Origin: Heliocidaris erythrogramma
Taxonomy: Eukaryota; Echinodermata; Echinoidea; Camarodonta; Echinometridae
Direction: 5' to 3'
DNA length: 64,000 nt
NCBI GenBank assembly: GCA_025617745.1
Contig: CM046870.1
Location: 28,663,927 to 28,727,926, forward strand
Part shown: one piece after another, positions 10,846-24,377 of the stretch
Layout: each line of letters starts with the position of its first letter
Position numbering within the stretch: position 1 is the stretch's first letter
The notes under the pieces: generated by a model
What the model saw: the letters and a program-made list of their open reading frames with translations, nothing else
What the model was told of the DNA's origin: nothing
The model's database searches: none
Program-made: the position numbers and the translations under genes

Positions 10846-12099
10846 CAGTCGGATCAATCACGATCACAATTACTCTTTATTACGATAGTTCGGGCTTTTC
10901 TTTTATCTTGTCTCTTTGACGACTAAATATTATGACAACAAGATACATTCGAGATACAGGACTAATTTGCCAATTTCAGTTGCTGTTGCTGTTTTTAAAT
11001 TTAAATGTTTTAAATGTAATTCACAAACGACAATATCTTTAGGTTTAGGATGGTTTGAATCATTTTACGATGTAGCAAGAAGAAAAAAGAAGCGACTACA
11101 CCTCATCACATAGAAAAGGGAAAAGGCTAGGGAGCAGGGAGGTGGAAAAGAGACTCTTCCACCTCCCTGTATGGAGTATAGTAAAGGTGGAAGGGGAGCA
11201 GAGAGAGGGAGGTGGAGAGAGGGAAAGAGAGACAGAGAGAGAGTGAGAGAAAAGGGGTGGGCGAGAAATGCGAGAAATGGAGAGAGGATCGATGGATATT
11301 CTCGTCGAAAATTCTGCGCAATTCGACACCGTTTTGGAAGCAAACCAAGTGAATCTCTCCCAGAAATAAGACAAAACAGGAAAAACATTAGAATACGAAG
11401 ATGGTAGAAAAGGAAAAAGAAACCATAGGCTAAAAAAGTAAATCCATGTAATTGGAAAAACATGTGCGATTTGTGTCATTTGCAAATTGGCCTTGGTCGC
11501 ATGATAAGGATCTAGGCTAAGGGGGGGGGGGGGGGGGAAGGGAGCTTTAATTGGCGGCAGCCTTAACTCTTCGCAGGTCACCGGGGTTCAATCTTCATCC
11601 ACACACGGCTCGCAAGGTCAGACTACGTCACAGGATTTTATTACGGTTACCCTTGGTGATGGCATTGATAACGGATGTAAACGAAAAATGATTTCCCTGA
11701 TGGCGGCCGAGGGGAGCAAAGAGTCGAAATAGGTCAAGATTGTAAAAAAAACCTAGAACATAATCGGAAACAATTTCTTGTATTACTCTAGGTTTTGGTT
11801 TTATTAGCAATATTCCAAAACGGTAAATCACATTACGGGGGGGGGGATGAATCCATGTCTGAAAGTAGTAACATGTCTCCAAGTAGAATACTTAGAAAAC
11901 TTTGTTCACATTATTCCTGTAAGTATTTGTCAATATTATCAAAGCATACGATGTGTCGAGATATAGATATAAATATACAGGATATTCCCAGGGACTCCCT
12001 GGCATCACACAAGCAGAGAAGCCACCACTCATATACTGGCAATGAGATCATGTAAAATCAAACAGTATCTACAATACTAAAGAATTTAATTTCATTTAT
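10846..12099. other. Gene-free stretch with polypurine block
   Basis: 11105-11290 is strongly purine-rich (GGGAGGTGGA / GAGAGAGA units) and gives long spurious ORFs on the complementary pyrimidine strand. A poly(G) run of 18 is at 11521-11538 and a smaller one near 11838. No exon recognised. Confidence 0.55.
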
Positions 12100-12340
12100 T
12101 TCTTTTTAAGGAGAAAAACATAGGAATGTTTTACCCACAATGTGTTATGTAAATTCTTTCCAGTGGTTCGATCTGAGGGGGGACTCATTTTTCATTTTCA
12201 GTGCTTACTGATTATTATTTTGTACCCTATATTGCATGTTATGTACGTTTATGTTCATATATTTCATTGTTTTGTTATCGAAAATTGTAAATGAGAATGA
12301 AAATGAATCAATAAATCAAATCAAATCAAATCAAAATATC
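12100..12340 (+). repeat. Probable LINE 3' end with CAAAT tail
   Basis: AT-rich sequence ending AATAAATCAAATCAAATCAA is the type of short-unit tail seen at the 3' end of CR1/L2-like LINEs. The preceding bases have no reverse transcriptase left. Confidence 0.5.
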
Positions 12341-13151
12341 ATGCATAGTATTTGTTTTACTTGGTTGATGAAATGCGAATTAACAGGGCAAACGAATATT
12401 AGCGGGAAGTGGGGCTCTATCATCGTTTATAATCCATGTTCCTGGTTTTATTTTTTTTTTTTTTTTTAGTGGGCCATTCCGACATTGGCACGTGCCCCCG
12501 TAGCTACTCGGTCCACTGGTTCGGGGGGGGGGGGTTGACACCGTTTGGGATTCATTTTTGTACACAAATCATGAATTGCCAATCAAAGACTCCTTCTTAA
12601 CTTGCCTTTGTCCGATTGCTTCAATAATCCCTTTCACTCATTTTGCTATTTCCACTCATATCAGGCCAACTTAAAAAACGAACAATATCTTAATATCGCA
12701 TTGCCTAATTTGACTCTGCGTTTTTATTTCTGTACTATCGAGGAATTCGAATTTCTAAGAAAACTTATAGGGCCTATATATCCCTCTCAGGAGAATCGGT
12801 TTCAAGAAGAAAATGAAGATGAGATATAATGGGATACAAAACATGACACCGTGCATTTCCATTATCATTATGGATTTGAGAGGTCAACGTACCGAGTTTA
12901 TTAGGGATTAGTTATTCTAGGGGGATATCGCTTGCCAACTCGTCAAAAGTAACCGCAGCTAACGTGAACAAGAAAGTTAAGAAGAAAACAATCTGTTGTT
13001 TTCTCCCAATGACAGTAATGTATTTCACGTGATTGCCTTTATGCTGTTGTGAGTAGAGAGTTCATGGCTAAAATGTGATATACCGCCCATGGGAAAGAGG
13101 TCATTTCTTTCAGTGTCTTTTAATCAACCAAATGTTTCCTCTCTAGAATAT
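12341..13151. other. Gene-free stretch
   Basis: Holds a T run (12450-12468), a CGTGCCCCCGTAGCTAC-type fragment also found near 38165 and 48095, and a poly(G) run near 12525. No coding exon is supported. Confidence 0.5.
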
Positions 13152-13500
13152 TAAAGGGATAGCCCACCCTGATATTAAGTGGATTTGAATAAAACAAGAA
13201 AAATTAAACAGATTAGTGAAAGTTTGAGCAAAATCCGATAAGAAATAAGAAAGTTATGAATTTTTGAAGTTGTAATCAATCAAACATAAATTGGCAACTC
13301 CGTGACGTATATTGCGAGCTCCTCTCCAATTTGCTCAGTACAGAAAATCTCACAAATTTTCATTTTCTTAGTATTTTATGAAGTAATAGATTTGTTTCAT
13401 AAGGTTTTGTCTAAAAACATATAAGCAATGTTATATGTAAGGTGCATAAATGATTGAATATATTCTTTAGAGAAAATGGAAATTAATGCCTTTTTGGGTA
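13152..13500. mobile_element. MITE family B, copy 1 (AGCAAAATCCGATAAGAAAT type)
   Basis: Carries AAAGGGATAGCCCACCCTGA, GTTTGAGCAAAATCCGATAA, AAGTTATGAATTTTTGAAGT and TTGGCAACTCCGTGACGTAT in the same order as the copies at 46384-46812 and, in part, 26049-26430. The right terminal repeat is not clear here, so this copy is eroded or truncated. Confidence 0.65.
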
Positions 13501-13989
13501 GGCGTACACATGGTACATGGCAAATGGGAGAGGAGCTCTAACTCCGGCTGTGTCTAACTCTGATAATATTTCTTTGAATAAGATTTGACCACAAATAATT
13601 CGAGCAAAAACTCAGATGAACATCAAAAATGTCCAAATTCGTTATCCAAAATGAGTATTGATAAAATCTGTCAAAATATTTTTTTTCGGATTTTCCTTAC
13701 GATTTATCATTTTCGTTTACTTGGGGATCTTCGTATCATGATAATGAATACAAGGGGTCCCTAGCTGTAGGAACGCCCTTCGTTTTTAAGACCTAATCTC
13801 ACACAAATCACGTGCAAAGTTTTGGGAGCCGAGTCGGACGCCCCCTCCATTGTGATTTTTTTTTTTTTTTTTTGCTCCACCATAGATTTTGTTAGATGCA
13901 AGTTCCCGTATCCACTTCAAATCCTGCTGATAGTCATGAAGACTGAACTGAAACCAGCATGAATACGTGAAAAAACGATATACCGTATT

Positions 13990-14455
13990 CTATGAACTTT
14001 GTCATGATAGATCTAGTTTTTATCGGAAACTTCCTATTTCCATTTCCCAATGCAATAATCACTTTTCGAATCATTTTCATTGAGTTGAGTTTCTGATTCT
14101 TCAGTTTTGAAAACAGACAAACTACTTTCAACCACATGACCTCGTAATTTGGGCTTTGTAGGAAATTGGAATCGACATGCAACGATATAATAATTCCTCG
14201 AAATGATTGTCGGTATCATTGGCGACCGCGGCGTACCGGGGAGGTCTCTGGTCTTAGTATGTACAAGGAGGATAGAATGCAATGCATTCGAAATATGACA
14301 AGAAACACGGCTGAAATGTTCGGGCCGAACGTGTGTATGTAGTTCTATATACATATTTCTGTGTGCAGTGCATGTGACTCTCGGCAGGATTGAGTCAAGT
14401 TCTTCTCGTTTTGGTGATTCCAAAACCTTACAACATACACCAATTCTTATGTACT
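13990..14455. mobile_element. MITE-like family C, copy 1
   Basis: Shares TTCGAAATATGA, AATGTTCGGGCCGAAC, CTGTGTGCAGTGCATGTG, GATTCCAAAACCTTACAACA and CCAATTCTTATGTA with 53869-54245, and in reverse orientation with 36245-36640 and 40872-41590. The left boundary is uncertain. Confidence 0.55.
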
Positions 14456-16235
14456 ATATAATCAAGTTTCTCCCCTCACTCTCTCTCTCTTAATTGCTGT
14501 TAATTTTCTAATGGGGTACTGCCCCCTGTAGCTACGGCTACGCCACTGGTATAGGTCACGTATCACAAACAAGATTGATGGATGTCAAATGGTTCTCCAC
14601 AAACCTCAAATGTCGTTCATGACATGACAAAAACAAAAAACGCCCACACTATTTTTTCCAGACTGTTCAAATTTGGTCTGGGTTGGTTTCGACTCCAAAT
14701 ACGTGCCATAAGTTGAATGAATTCGATTTTTAAAGGTTTTGCAGTGATTGGAACAGTTAACTGACTAAAGAATAATTAAATGCACATAGTGCTATAGCCT
14801 AAACTTGTGACAGGAAAAGAAAAACAAGTAAACAGCCACAGATAAGAGGATTGCAAACGTGCGCTCAACAACTATAATTATCCGGGTCTTTATTTTTATA
14901 GTGTCGCCATGCCTTCTTCAAATTATACCCATGGGTGAACTATATACCTAGACGTGATTATCAAAAAAAGTATAGAGGACTATGGATTAGTGACAATAGA
15001 TGATTTGGAAGAGACTAAAGTTTTAATGTTTTTTTTTTCAAAAAAGGAGCTTGACTTTCCGCGAATGATGAGGTGGTGGCGGTATGACGTCATTGATGTC
15101 GTCCTTGACTTATAGTTTCGGTGGCTTGTAGCGACAGAAGCAGAAACAGTTTTTCATCGAAAATGATAATTGTAGAAAAAGGTATTATTTTAATTTGTTT
15201 TGCTTTAGCTGTTATTCTAGTTAAAGAAGTGGGTCTTATGTCAACTCATGACGGAGAATCTCTTGGGGTTTTTTTTCAAGGACTTGCAAGAAATCATTGA
15301 CCTCGAACCCGTTTTGTTACTAAATACTATAGGCAAAGGATGCGAACCCGAACCGGTTTGAAATAAAAATCAACGCATCCCCCATCTCAGTCGCAATATT
15401 CCGATCGAGTTCAACCATCTGGTATGGGCGGATCGATCACTATTTATTGGGAATATTTATTTTAGATATTTATTCTAGCTGTTTTATCAATAGGTAAAAA
15501 CATTTTGCCACGGTTCGTCTCGTGAATGTTCGTTGGTGATTGTGGTTTACATATCTTCATCAAAGTAAAACCCTTTATCTTTAGAGTGAATTAAAAGGCG
15601 ATACAATATAATTATTGCATCTTGGCATACATCTTTCCCATGGTTTTTGTGAGTTGCCCAAAGATGTTTTAACCATTCTTACTCGTATCATCCTGCCAAT
15701 CCACTACCAGTCTTCTTTCCGGCTGTTCCAAGCAACAATTTGAGCTCGATGGTTCCACGGCAAGAGCCCATTCGCAGTTTGATTGACGTTCAAAGTAGGA
15801 TCGAAGAACAAAAGGTTACGACACAAAAACGACTGGCGCAGACGGGCAGCTTGATTTTAGAGGAGAAGAAAAATAGTACGCGCTCTACAACATCACCGGT
15901 TTTGTTCGGCATAAAGGGATAGGAATAGAACATTTACACCCATCGTTTTCTTGGTAGTTCCTAACTCTTCAAGGGCGTTTGAAGAGGTAAATGGGGTATA
16001 TTTTGTGTTTTGTGGACTTATTACGGTGACTGTACGATTACGTAAATAGGCGGGACTTTGAGTGAGTGAAACCAACGTTTGCGAGCGTCATCGAAAATCA
16101 TCTTCATCATCTCTTCGTCAAAAAGTACGAAGACAGGAGGAAACACGGCATCGTTGTCTGTCGGCATAATTTCATGATTTTCGACTAATTTTCTTTGAAG
16201 GTGTGGGTCGAACGACTACTCTCTGCACCACCGGC
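14456..16235. other. Region upstream of the CUB gene
   Basis: No gene is recognised. The last ~250 bases before the ATG at 16236 are the likely promoter and 5' UTR. I see no convincing TATA box (GTATATTTT lies at about 15987, AATAGGCGGGACT at about 16046), so the start of transcription is unknown. A 60-codon ORF (15740-15922) has no family I recognise and no evident splice partner. An upstream non-coding exon cannot be excluded. Confidence 0.45.
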
Positions 16236-16331
16236 ATGCTGGGCTTGCGGGTGTTAAGCGCTGTTTGGTTGTTTATATTAGTTTGTTTGTTCCACTTGAC
16301 CGGGGCTCGACCACATGCAGATGGAGAAGAG
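16236..16331 (+). CDS. Exon 1: signal peptide
   Basis: 32 codons beginning MLGLRVLSAVWLFILVCLFH, a basic start then a hydrophobic core, then LTGA|RPHADGEE. It ends GAG with donor GTAAGA, phase 0. This ATG is chosen because it gives a complete signal peptide that joins in frame to exon 2. It is too short to stand out as an ORF. Confidence 0.85.
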
Positions 16332-19300
16332 GTAAGAAGATGAATTCATCATCGTGCGAGGGTTTGTTTGAGCATGGCATGTTGATATCTGTTGATATTA
16401 TTAGATCTTCACTTTTGATATGCATGTGATCCCTTTGTCTGGCAATGTTGATTATTTAGCCCCTCCCATCCCACGTATGCACTCTCTCTCTCGCTTTCAT
16501 CATTTTATGGAACCCCCCCCCCCCCCCCCCCCCCGTCCTACCACCCATACTCCTATTCCTACAATCTTAGTGTTAATGATTTTATATTTCATATATAGAC
16601 GAGTACTTACAATCATGCATATCTTATACAGAATGGCATAAAAGCTAAGGAAGTTGCATGATGATTTTTGTTGTTGTTGATGATGTCTATCATGTCTATT
16701 GATGCTGGAATTCACTTCATCTCCGGTTGACACCATGTACTCTATTTTGCATTGTTTTGTTTTGGAGGTTTGAGGTGAAAACTCTCAAATCTCTCACTCT
16801 CAGCCTTAACCTTCCGTCAATTATCTAACGAAATCCCGACAGGTTCCTATATAAATTGTTCTTGTAGATTGGGTAGACATCCAATTTCCTTTTCCTTCTT
16901 TTTGATCACATGTTGCGGATCGCTCAGGGAGCCTGTTCTAATCATGTCGACCTTGGAAGACGAACCCGTAGAGTCAGCCCTTTTTTATGATCAGGAATTA
17001 ATAACATGTGTGCTGGATCATTCCTTTATTATCGTTCCTAAAATCTTCCTAATGATTGAATTCAATTCCCCGTGGAATATCTGGAGGTTTGAGCTACTTA
17101 CAAAACATAGTTTTCAGTTTTAAATTGCAGTATTTTTTCAAGATCCTGTCCGATTAATGTCGCTACGTTCTTGAAACATTCTTTAGAATTATGTTCGGCT
17201 ATTTTTATCAGGATTGAGAAACGAAACCTGAATGAACCAGGAAACAATTCTCCGAATAACAAAGGAACAGATGAGAAATGTTCCTACAAGTACACTGTGA
17301 AAGGAACAGTCTAGAAGCAGAAGTTGTTTTTGTGAACGAAACAGTGTAGAAGTTCTTGGCCATGTGTCTGCCTCCTTTTTTCTCCACCTTTTATTTCCTC
17401 ATTCTCTATTTCTTTCCCCTTCTTTTATTCTTCTTTCTTTTCCCTTGTTTGGCATGCTATGCATGATTGCCCAGTTTTTTTATGTTGTATTTGTAATTTA
17501 CCTTTTGCCAGGAACCAGCGCTTCTACAAAATACAAGCTCTGCTTCTTTGCTGGTGTTTGTTTTCATTCTCATTTTCATATGATAAATCTAATGACGTCT
17601 TCAATATTGTTATATTTTCCCTTACAACTCAAACGTTAATGCTCCTTATTTTGCTTGTAATAATCGATTTCTGCACTTAGTTTTGTTGTCAATTATTTTG
17701 TATATTGTAAATTGCACAATAGTTATTGTTGTGTATTTTGAAAAATGAAAAATGAAATGAAAGAAAATCTAAATTTGATATCTCAAATTAGTTTACTATG
17801 TATATACTAACCGTTTTGGAACCATCAAAAAAGATTTTCTTTTAACTGACAAAATATTCCTGAAAACAATTTGGATCTAAAAAGCACTGAACTACGTCAG
17901 CATGCGCAAATACTATATGATCAGAATTTCACCTTAAGTTGTAAACTATTTTATGTTTCATAAGATAAGGTCAACTTAGATTCTCTTCATGAAACATTGT
18001 TAGTAAATATTCCTGAACATGCAAGGAATTGTGCACAAATACAAGAAGCCCCGAATGTATAAGGCCAAATAAAATGAATTCCTAGTTTCTCGCCCCCTCC
18101 TCTTTCTTCTTTTCGGGCCGTCTCAACATTTTTGTTATTTGTTTGGGGTTTTTTTTGTTCTGAATTGAAATAAATAAGTATATGTGGACATCTAGACAAT
18201 GATGTAACAAAGACCATTCCCTTGTTTGGTGTCTTTGAGATGCATGTACAAGTGAAATTAATTTTTTGTAAAATGTGTTGAAAATTACCCGATATCATTT
18301 TTAGGTATCGGAAAACATCAAATATTAAATAACATGGAACCCCCTCCTCCTCATTTCCGAAAAATCCGGACAAGAAACTAGGAATCAATTTGACATGGCC
18401 TAATACGTTTTTTCGTGAAGTTTTGCCAATGCCCGACTTTCCGTTACGCAATCGCCTATAAACACCTGTTTGCGAGGACTTTAATTTGGGCGTCGCATGT
18501 ATACGTGCCGGGTCAAGATAAGGTTGCTCCTCCTACCGTTTGCAGAATTGCTTGTCAAAATGTGAAGAAAAATATGATTTGATTGTTTAGTATACTTGAT
18601 CTCATAAAGTATGACGTTGCTTTCGAAGAATTAATGCTGTGATGTTTTCATTCGCCAGGCATGTGCGTGGTAATTCTCGTAGTCGTAATTTTTTTTTCTA
18701 CGAAATTTACTCTCGCTATTCCATTCCTTCTTTCATGCTTTCGCGCTCACACATAAACGCTAGTCTGCAACCATAGACCCTAATTTGACACTTTATCAGA
18801 AAATCATTGTGTCTTGAGAGAAGCCTAATTCAGCTACCTTCTGGTCGTCAATGTGTCAGGAGCAGCTACAGTACATGGTAGTCTTACAGCGCAGACTCTC
18901 TTTTACGACTGACTAGGGTTTGTGCCTGCAAACTACACAAACGCCCACTCCGCAACCACCACCCCTCCCTAGTCTGCAAGCACAGACCCAAATTTGACAT
19001 TCTATTTTGAAAATCGTTGTATCTTGAGAGAATCCTAAACACAGACAGGTTCCTCCTGTCAGGAGCTGCAGCTATTAAATACAGGGGCTATGCTTGTAGT
19101 CTTACAGTTCAGGCATTCTGTTACGCGTTTCGACTGACAAGGGAAGGGTATGTCCCTGCAAACTTACCCCTCCCCCCCCCCCCCCATCTCTCTCCCTCAC
19201 TCACGCTCTAGGCCTTTTTCATCATCTTTCCCCCTCTCGAACCACCCCTCGGCTCTACGTTACTTTTTTTTCCCAGTGTGACCTACCTACGTTTGCTGTT

Positions 19301-22300
19301 GCAAAGTTGAAAGAAACTTCCAGCAAATCGGAAAGGGCATTCCAGATGTTACAGTCTTGCAAGTCGCCAGAGCGAGTTCAGCTCTAGATTACTAGGTTAA
19401 TTTAATTTGCAAGTCAAATAGAGGAACAATGTAGAGGTCACGTGCAAGTGGTGACAGCTAGTTACAAGAAGAGAAAAAGTATTATAGATATTAGAAGATT
19501 ATGGGGGCCATTTTATAATTCAAGAGAAGGCTATAGCCTACAGCCCACGAGACCGACAATTTTGATCTCGCGGGCCACTTGACATTTCTTTGCTAGGGTT
19601 CATGAGACTGACCGCCCACAAGACCGAAAATGTCGACCTTTCGGACATTCTGACAAGTTTTCAAGGATTCGCTCTACCGCCGCCGGCCCACGAGATCGTA
19701 AGCCCATTAGACTGACAGCCGGTCCCACAAGACCGAAGCCCCACCCAGCCCCATAACCCAAGACAGACGGTTTTCTTCCTCGTTTCTTTCTTTGTTTTGT
19801 AGCTCTTCCGTGGTAGATCGGGAAAATTTTGAGAATTATCGCACAGCAATGGTATATAGTAAAGAAGTTCTTTTCAACAGAAATAGTGTTTGATCACGTG
19901 AAGTATTCTTAACCAATCCAAGTACAGTGAATTATATCTACGAAGGATATAAAACTTGACTATTCTGGAATTTAATGGACATTAGTATTACAATAACTAA
20001 TTTGCTATTTTAGGATTGTGTGCTCTCATTCTTCTCTTTTCAGGGTGAAGTTAAAGACGTAGGGGGGAGACAAAAGAGACAGTCCGACATCAGTTATGGA
20101 TGGAAACACACACAGTACCTCATAGCACATCTCAGACAACGACTTAATAACAACGACTTATATTGTAAGTATTCTCCTCCTTCCCTAGTTCAGTCGCTGC
20201 TATTCTGTAACTCACAGAGTTAATGTTATGTAAATATTTGATTTTGAGATCTGTGAGATTATAGGGTGTTTTTTAGGGAGTCCTTATAAAAAATGCGGGA
20301 AAAGAGAAAAAGATCGAAAAGGAAAGGGAGAAGGGGAAGAGAACGAGAAAAGAAGACGATATGACCCCTTCCCGTACTCCCCCTAATCAGTGGTCTCGTA
20401 AATTCACATTGAATTTTCCGAGTAAGGCCGGTGCCCCTCCCCAATGATGCCAATGCCCCTTAATGGCTAGGCCAGGGTTTTTACTCTTTGCTTATTATAC
20501 CGGGTGTCCCCAAAAAAGCGGAACGGCGGGTTTTCAGTACTTTGCCTTCAAAAAGTATACAAATATTTTACATCAATGGGCAAAACATCCTCTACCAAAG
20601 AGAATGATATCAAGATCATTTACTTTTGATTCTATTCCCGTTTCTTAAACTACGGTAATTTTCACATTTCTCATATTTTTTGGTGATAGATGAGAGTAGA
20701 ATTGTGGCGAGAATGGCCTTCCATATGGCATGTACGTGTCACATACGCCTTTTTTCTTCTTCTTTTTTTTTGTGTGTGTGTTTCTATTGGTCTTTTGTTG
20801 ACACGCATCAACGGGCTTCCCCGAACATCGTACATACCGTATGGAAGGCCATTCTCGACACAATTCTACTCTCATCGGTCGCAAAAAACATGCAAAATTT
20901 GAAAATGGCTGTATTTTAAGAAACGGGCATAGAATCAAAATTACTTAACTAAATTAAATGATATTCATTTCATTTACTTTGGTAGAAGATGCTTTACCCC
21001 ATATCGCAACAAAATTATGTACTATTCGAAGGTAAAGTACTGAAAAACGGCCTTTCGCTTATTGTTGGACACCCGGTATAAATTGCATTGCAGTCCATGC
21101 AACATTCTACCCAAGGGAATTTGTTAATTAAATTATTTTTATTAAAAATTTGAAAATGGCTGTATTTTAAGAAACGGGCATAGAATCAATTTTTTTGTGT
21201 TTGTTTCTATTGGTCTTTTGTTGACACGCATCAACGGGCTTCCCCCAAACATCGTACATACCGTATGGAAGGCCATTCTCGACACAATTCTACTCTCATC
21301 GGTCGCAAAAAACATGCAAAATTTGAAAATGGCTGTATTTTAAGAAACGGGCATAGAATCAAAATTACTTAACTAAATTCAATGATCTTCATTTCATTTA
21401 CTTTGGTAGAAGATGCTTTACCCCCATATCGCAACAAAATTATGTACTATTCGAAGGTAAAGTACTGAAAAACGGCCTTTCGCTTATTGTTGGACACCCG
21501 GTATAAATTGCATTGCAGTCCATGCAACATTCTACCCAAGGGAATTTGTTAATTAAATTATTTTTATTAAAGATTTAAAAAACTGTATTTCTGCAAACTA
21601 CGTCGAGGGTGCAAAGGACTGTTATTGTTTTAGCGTTGAGGGTGCATTATGGGTCAATATATCGGATCGCGTGATATGGAAACCGTCCAGCCAGTAGACT
21701 ATACTTTTTACGAATTGGTTCTGTTCTTTAAAATTTCATCTTATTCAATTTCAGAATCAAGTAGAAAGGATTATCATTAAACTTTGTTTTTTGTTTTAAT
21801 ACAAGCACTTTACACATGAAATCAGTTCAAATGTACAGTTTCCCCATGCTTCTTTTGTTTAATAACTAAAAGACATTGTTAATATTTTGGCTGACATTGG
21901 GTCACAAAAGGCCACGTGACTTCATATTGATTGGACGGTACGTACTATTCCACTATGTAGTACGCCAAAAAGTGTCAAATGATGCGCAAGAATAAAGACA
22001 GAAAGTGGCGGTTTCAGACAGCAGAAAATAAAGTAGTATAATGTTATACGTTCACTTGATTAAACCTTTACAATAATGAAATGTATCCTCTGTTTACTTG
22101 CACTTCCACGATCAATGTCAACTTATTTTATTTATGTTACACCAGTCTGTAATGGAGACCCTTTCCAAGGAGTCGCGTGTCCAGAGGAACAGCTTTGCGT
22201 TGATTGGCATGAAATATGCGATGGCACCCAGGTATTTATTGTGGTTATAACAGTATGGATAATGACATGATGATAATGTTGATGATTATGTTGAAAGTAA

Positions 22301-24346
22301 TCATGAGGATGACGATAGTGATAATAATGATAACGATATTAAGGCCAAGTAAAATTGATTCCTGGTTTCTCGTTCGGATTTTTAGAGAATGTCGAGGAGG
22401 AGGGGGTTCATGTTAATTTATTTTTTTTTCTGCTACGTGGAAATGCTACTGGCCCAATTTTACCCCACGTCTTTAAAAATTAAATTTCATTTCATATTCA
22501 CACTAAAGGCTCAAGACAAGGAGAAATTGCGTTATAGCAATGTTTTTTTTGTGTGTATTCATTGCCTACATGTCCTCATATTAGTCATATCAGAATAAAA
22601 ATAACGATTAACAACAAAAAAATGATGCGGCCTGAAGAAGGCAGGAGGAGGGGACGAGAAAATACCTGTAATTTTTTGGCCTAAAGTTATCAAGACTTAA
22701 TTTGCTGGGGTGTGTGTTTGTGTGTAATTGGGTTTTTACAGACGTGTATCAATCAGATATGATTATTTACGTCTGGGACCGACCTTTAACGTCACCATCC
22801 GAAAGACGTAGAGGTGGTATTCTGAGATTTATTTTATTTTGCTTTTAGTGGAATAATTTTAATTGTCATAACAAAATGTACGCTTGTGGCGCATCATTGG
22901 TTAATGACTGCGCAAAAGAGGCTGCGTACGTGGAATTCATCTGCGCAAACACCAATGAAATGTTGCAGTTTAAAATCTGTTATGAACAATTAAAATCTTT
23001 TCACTAAAATCAAGATAAATTAAATCTCAGAATACCACCCCTGATCTCCTTTATTTCTTTTCATTCTCCTTTTCTTGCTGGATGTAAATAGCTGAGAAAG
23101 TTTATTGGGAATTGGCCCTACGTGTGTATGGGCAAGTCCAAATTATTTGGTCCTGTACTTTACCTATACTACAACAAAGATTTTAGTATTTCTAATATTA
23201 TCCATTTGGCAGCCCTTCTCTAGTTTGGATCAGATGAATTATCAAGGATAAGGTGCCCCCGGAAATGTTAACACATTGTAGAGCAACTAATGTTATAGGC
23301 TAGACGCCCACCCCCCTCCCCCAGCCGTGCCAAGACAAGTTACAATAATTGTTATAAGCTACTGCAATCATTAAATCTCATTGACTGTGAGCAGAAATGG
23401 GGCATTTATTAATAACAAAGAAGCACAACATTCCTTGGACTTGTCCATAAGGGAAAACTAATTTAGTGGCGGATCCAGGGGGATATGCATTGTGCCCCCC
23501 CCCCCTTTGGATTTTTTTTTTTTTTTTTTTTGCTGGTCAGAGAATTATGGAGGAAAACATTGCTATGCATGGATATGCATTGTGCCCCCCCCCTCCCCCC
23601 CACTGTGCGAGTTTTAGAGGTTTTAGAGTTTTAGAGACCAACAAAATACGGGTCAACCTTTTCCAAAAGTTGACAAACCTGCATTTGTGTGCCCCCCCCC
23701 TCCCCTTATACAAAATCCTGGATCCGCCCCTGCCTAATTCATGCAGGTTATTAAATGATATTTCCATATATTCCCGTTTATTGGCAGACGTGCGGGTTAG
23801 AAGTTAGAGAAGACTGCATTAACAGTACCATCGATTCGTATGGTAGGACAGACGACAGATTCTGCGTCGGTGACGAAGATCCCAAATGGTGTGAGTGGAA
23901 ACGATCGGCACCACATCGTAAGTCTTGTCCCCTGGTACATCTCGTTAGAGGAAAAATATTGGAGCGGCAGCCCATTAGACCGACGGCTTACCAGACTGTC
24001 AAAATCGGTCTTGTGAATTTTAAGAAAAGTTTTCAGGAGGCCCGCAAGGCCGACATATCTATGTCGTGGGCTATCGCCTATCGGCGTCATGGGCTTTCGA
24101 TCCATTGAGCTGTCGGTGACGTGGGCCATCAGCCTTGGGGACTCTCAAATGCCATTTCAGAAGGCACACGAGACCGAGACTGTCGGTCTGTGGGCTGTCG
24201 GTCTCAGCCCTTGACCAGTCTCATAAATGAGGCGTCAAGTCCATTGCTCCAGTCCGGGTCATTGATACCGACTGACACGAGGCGTCAAGCGGCTGCGCCA
24301 TTCGGTTCATTCAATTTGAAAGAAATCACGTGAGGGGAACTTCCGA

Positions 24347-24377
<31 letters not shown>

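Larger units (their letters stand above)
16332..20043 (+). other. Intron 1
   Basis: 3.7 kb from GTAAGA to TTTTCAG. It contains a 23-base poly(C) run (about 16512-16534), one dispersed repeat copy, one family E MITE, two family D MITEs and an AGACCGACA-rich block. No internal exon is needed by phase. Confidence 0.75.
20165..22145 (+). other. Intron 2
   Basis: Contains the GGTGTCC-ended MITE and its partial tandem duplicate, plus a patch (20260-20460) with AGTGGTCTCGTAAATTCACA and GGCCGGTGCCCCTCC that resembles 63170-63320. No extra exon seen. Confidence 0.7.
22232..23787 (+). other. Intron 3
   Basis: Packed with repeats: a family E MITE, the dispersed GTGTAATTGGG repeat, a TA-rich palindromic MITE, a fragment of family A and a GTGGCGGATCCAGG element. 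Little unique sequence remains. Confidence 0.75.

Noticed and set aside
11065-11581. Long minus-strand ORFs (up to 161 codons) rich in Ser/Pro/Leu
   Set aside because: Product of a polypurine tract on the plus strand; low-complexity composition and several frames open at once.
15740-15922. 60-codon plus ORF upstream of the CUB gene
   Set aside because: No donor that joins in phase to a known exon and no recognised family; the signal peptide at 16236 is a better start.
23466-23807. 113-codon ORF overlapping the exon 4 acceptor
   Set aside because: Lies in a hAT-like MITE with poly(C) and T runs; wrong frame for exon 4.
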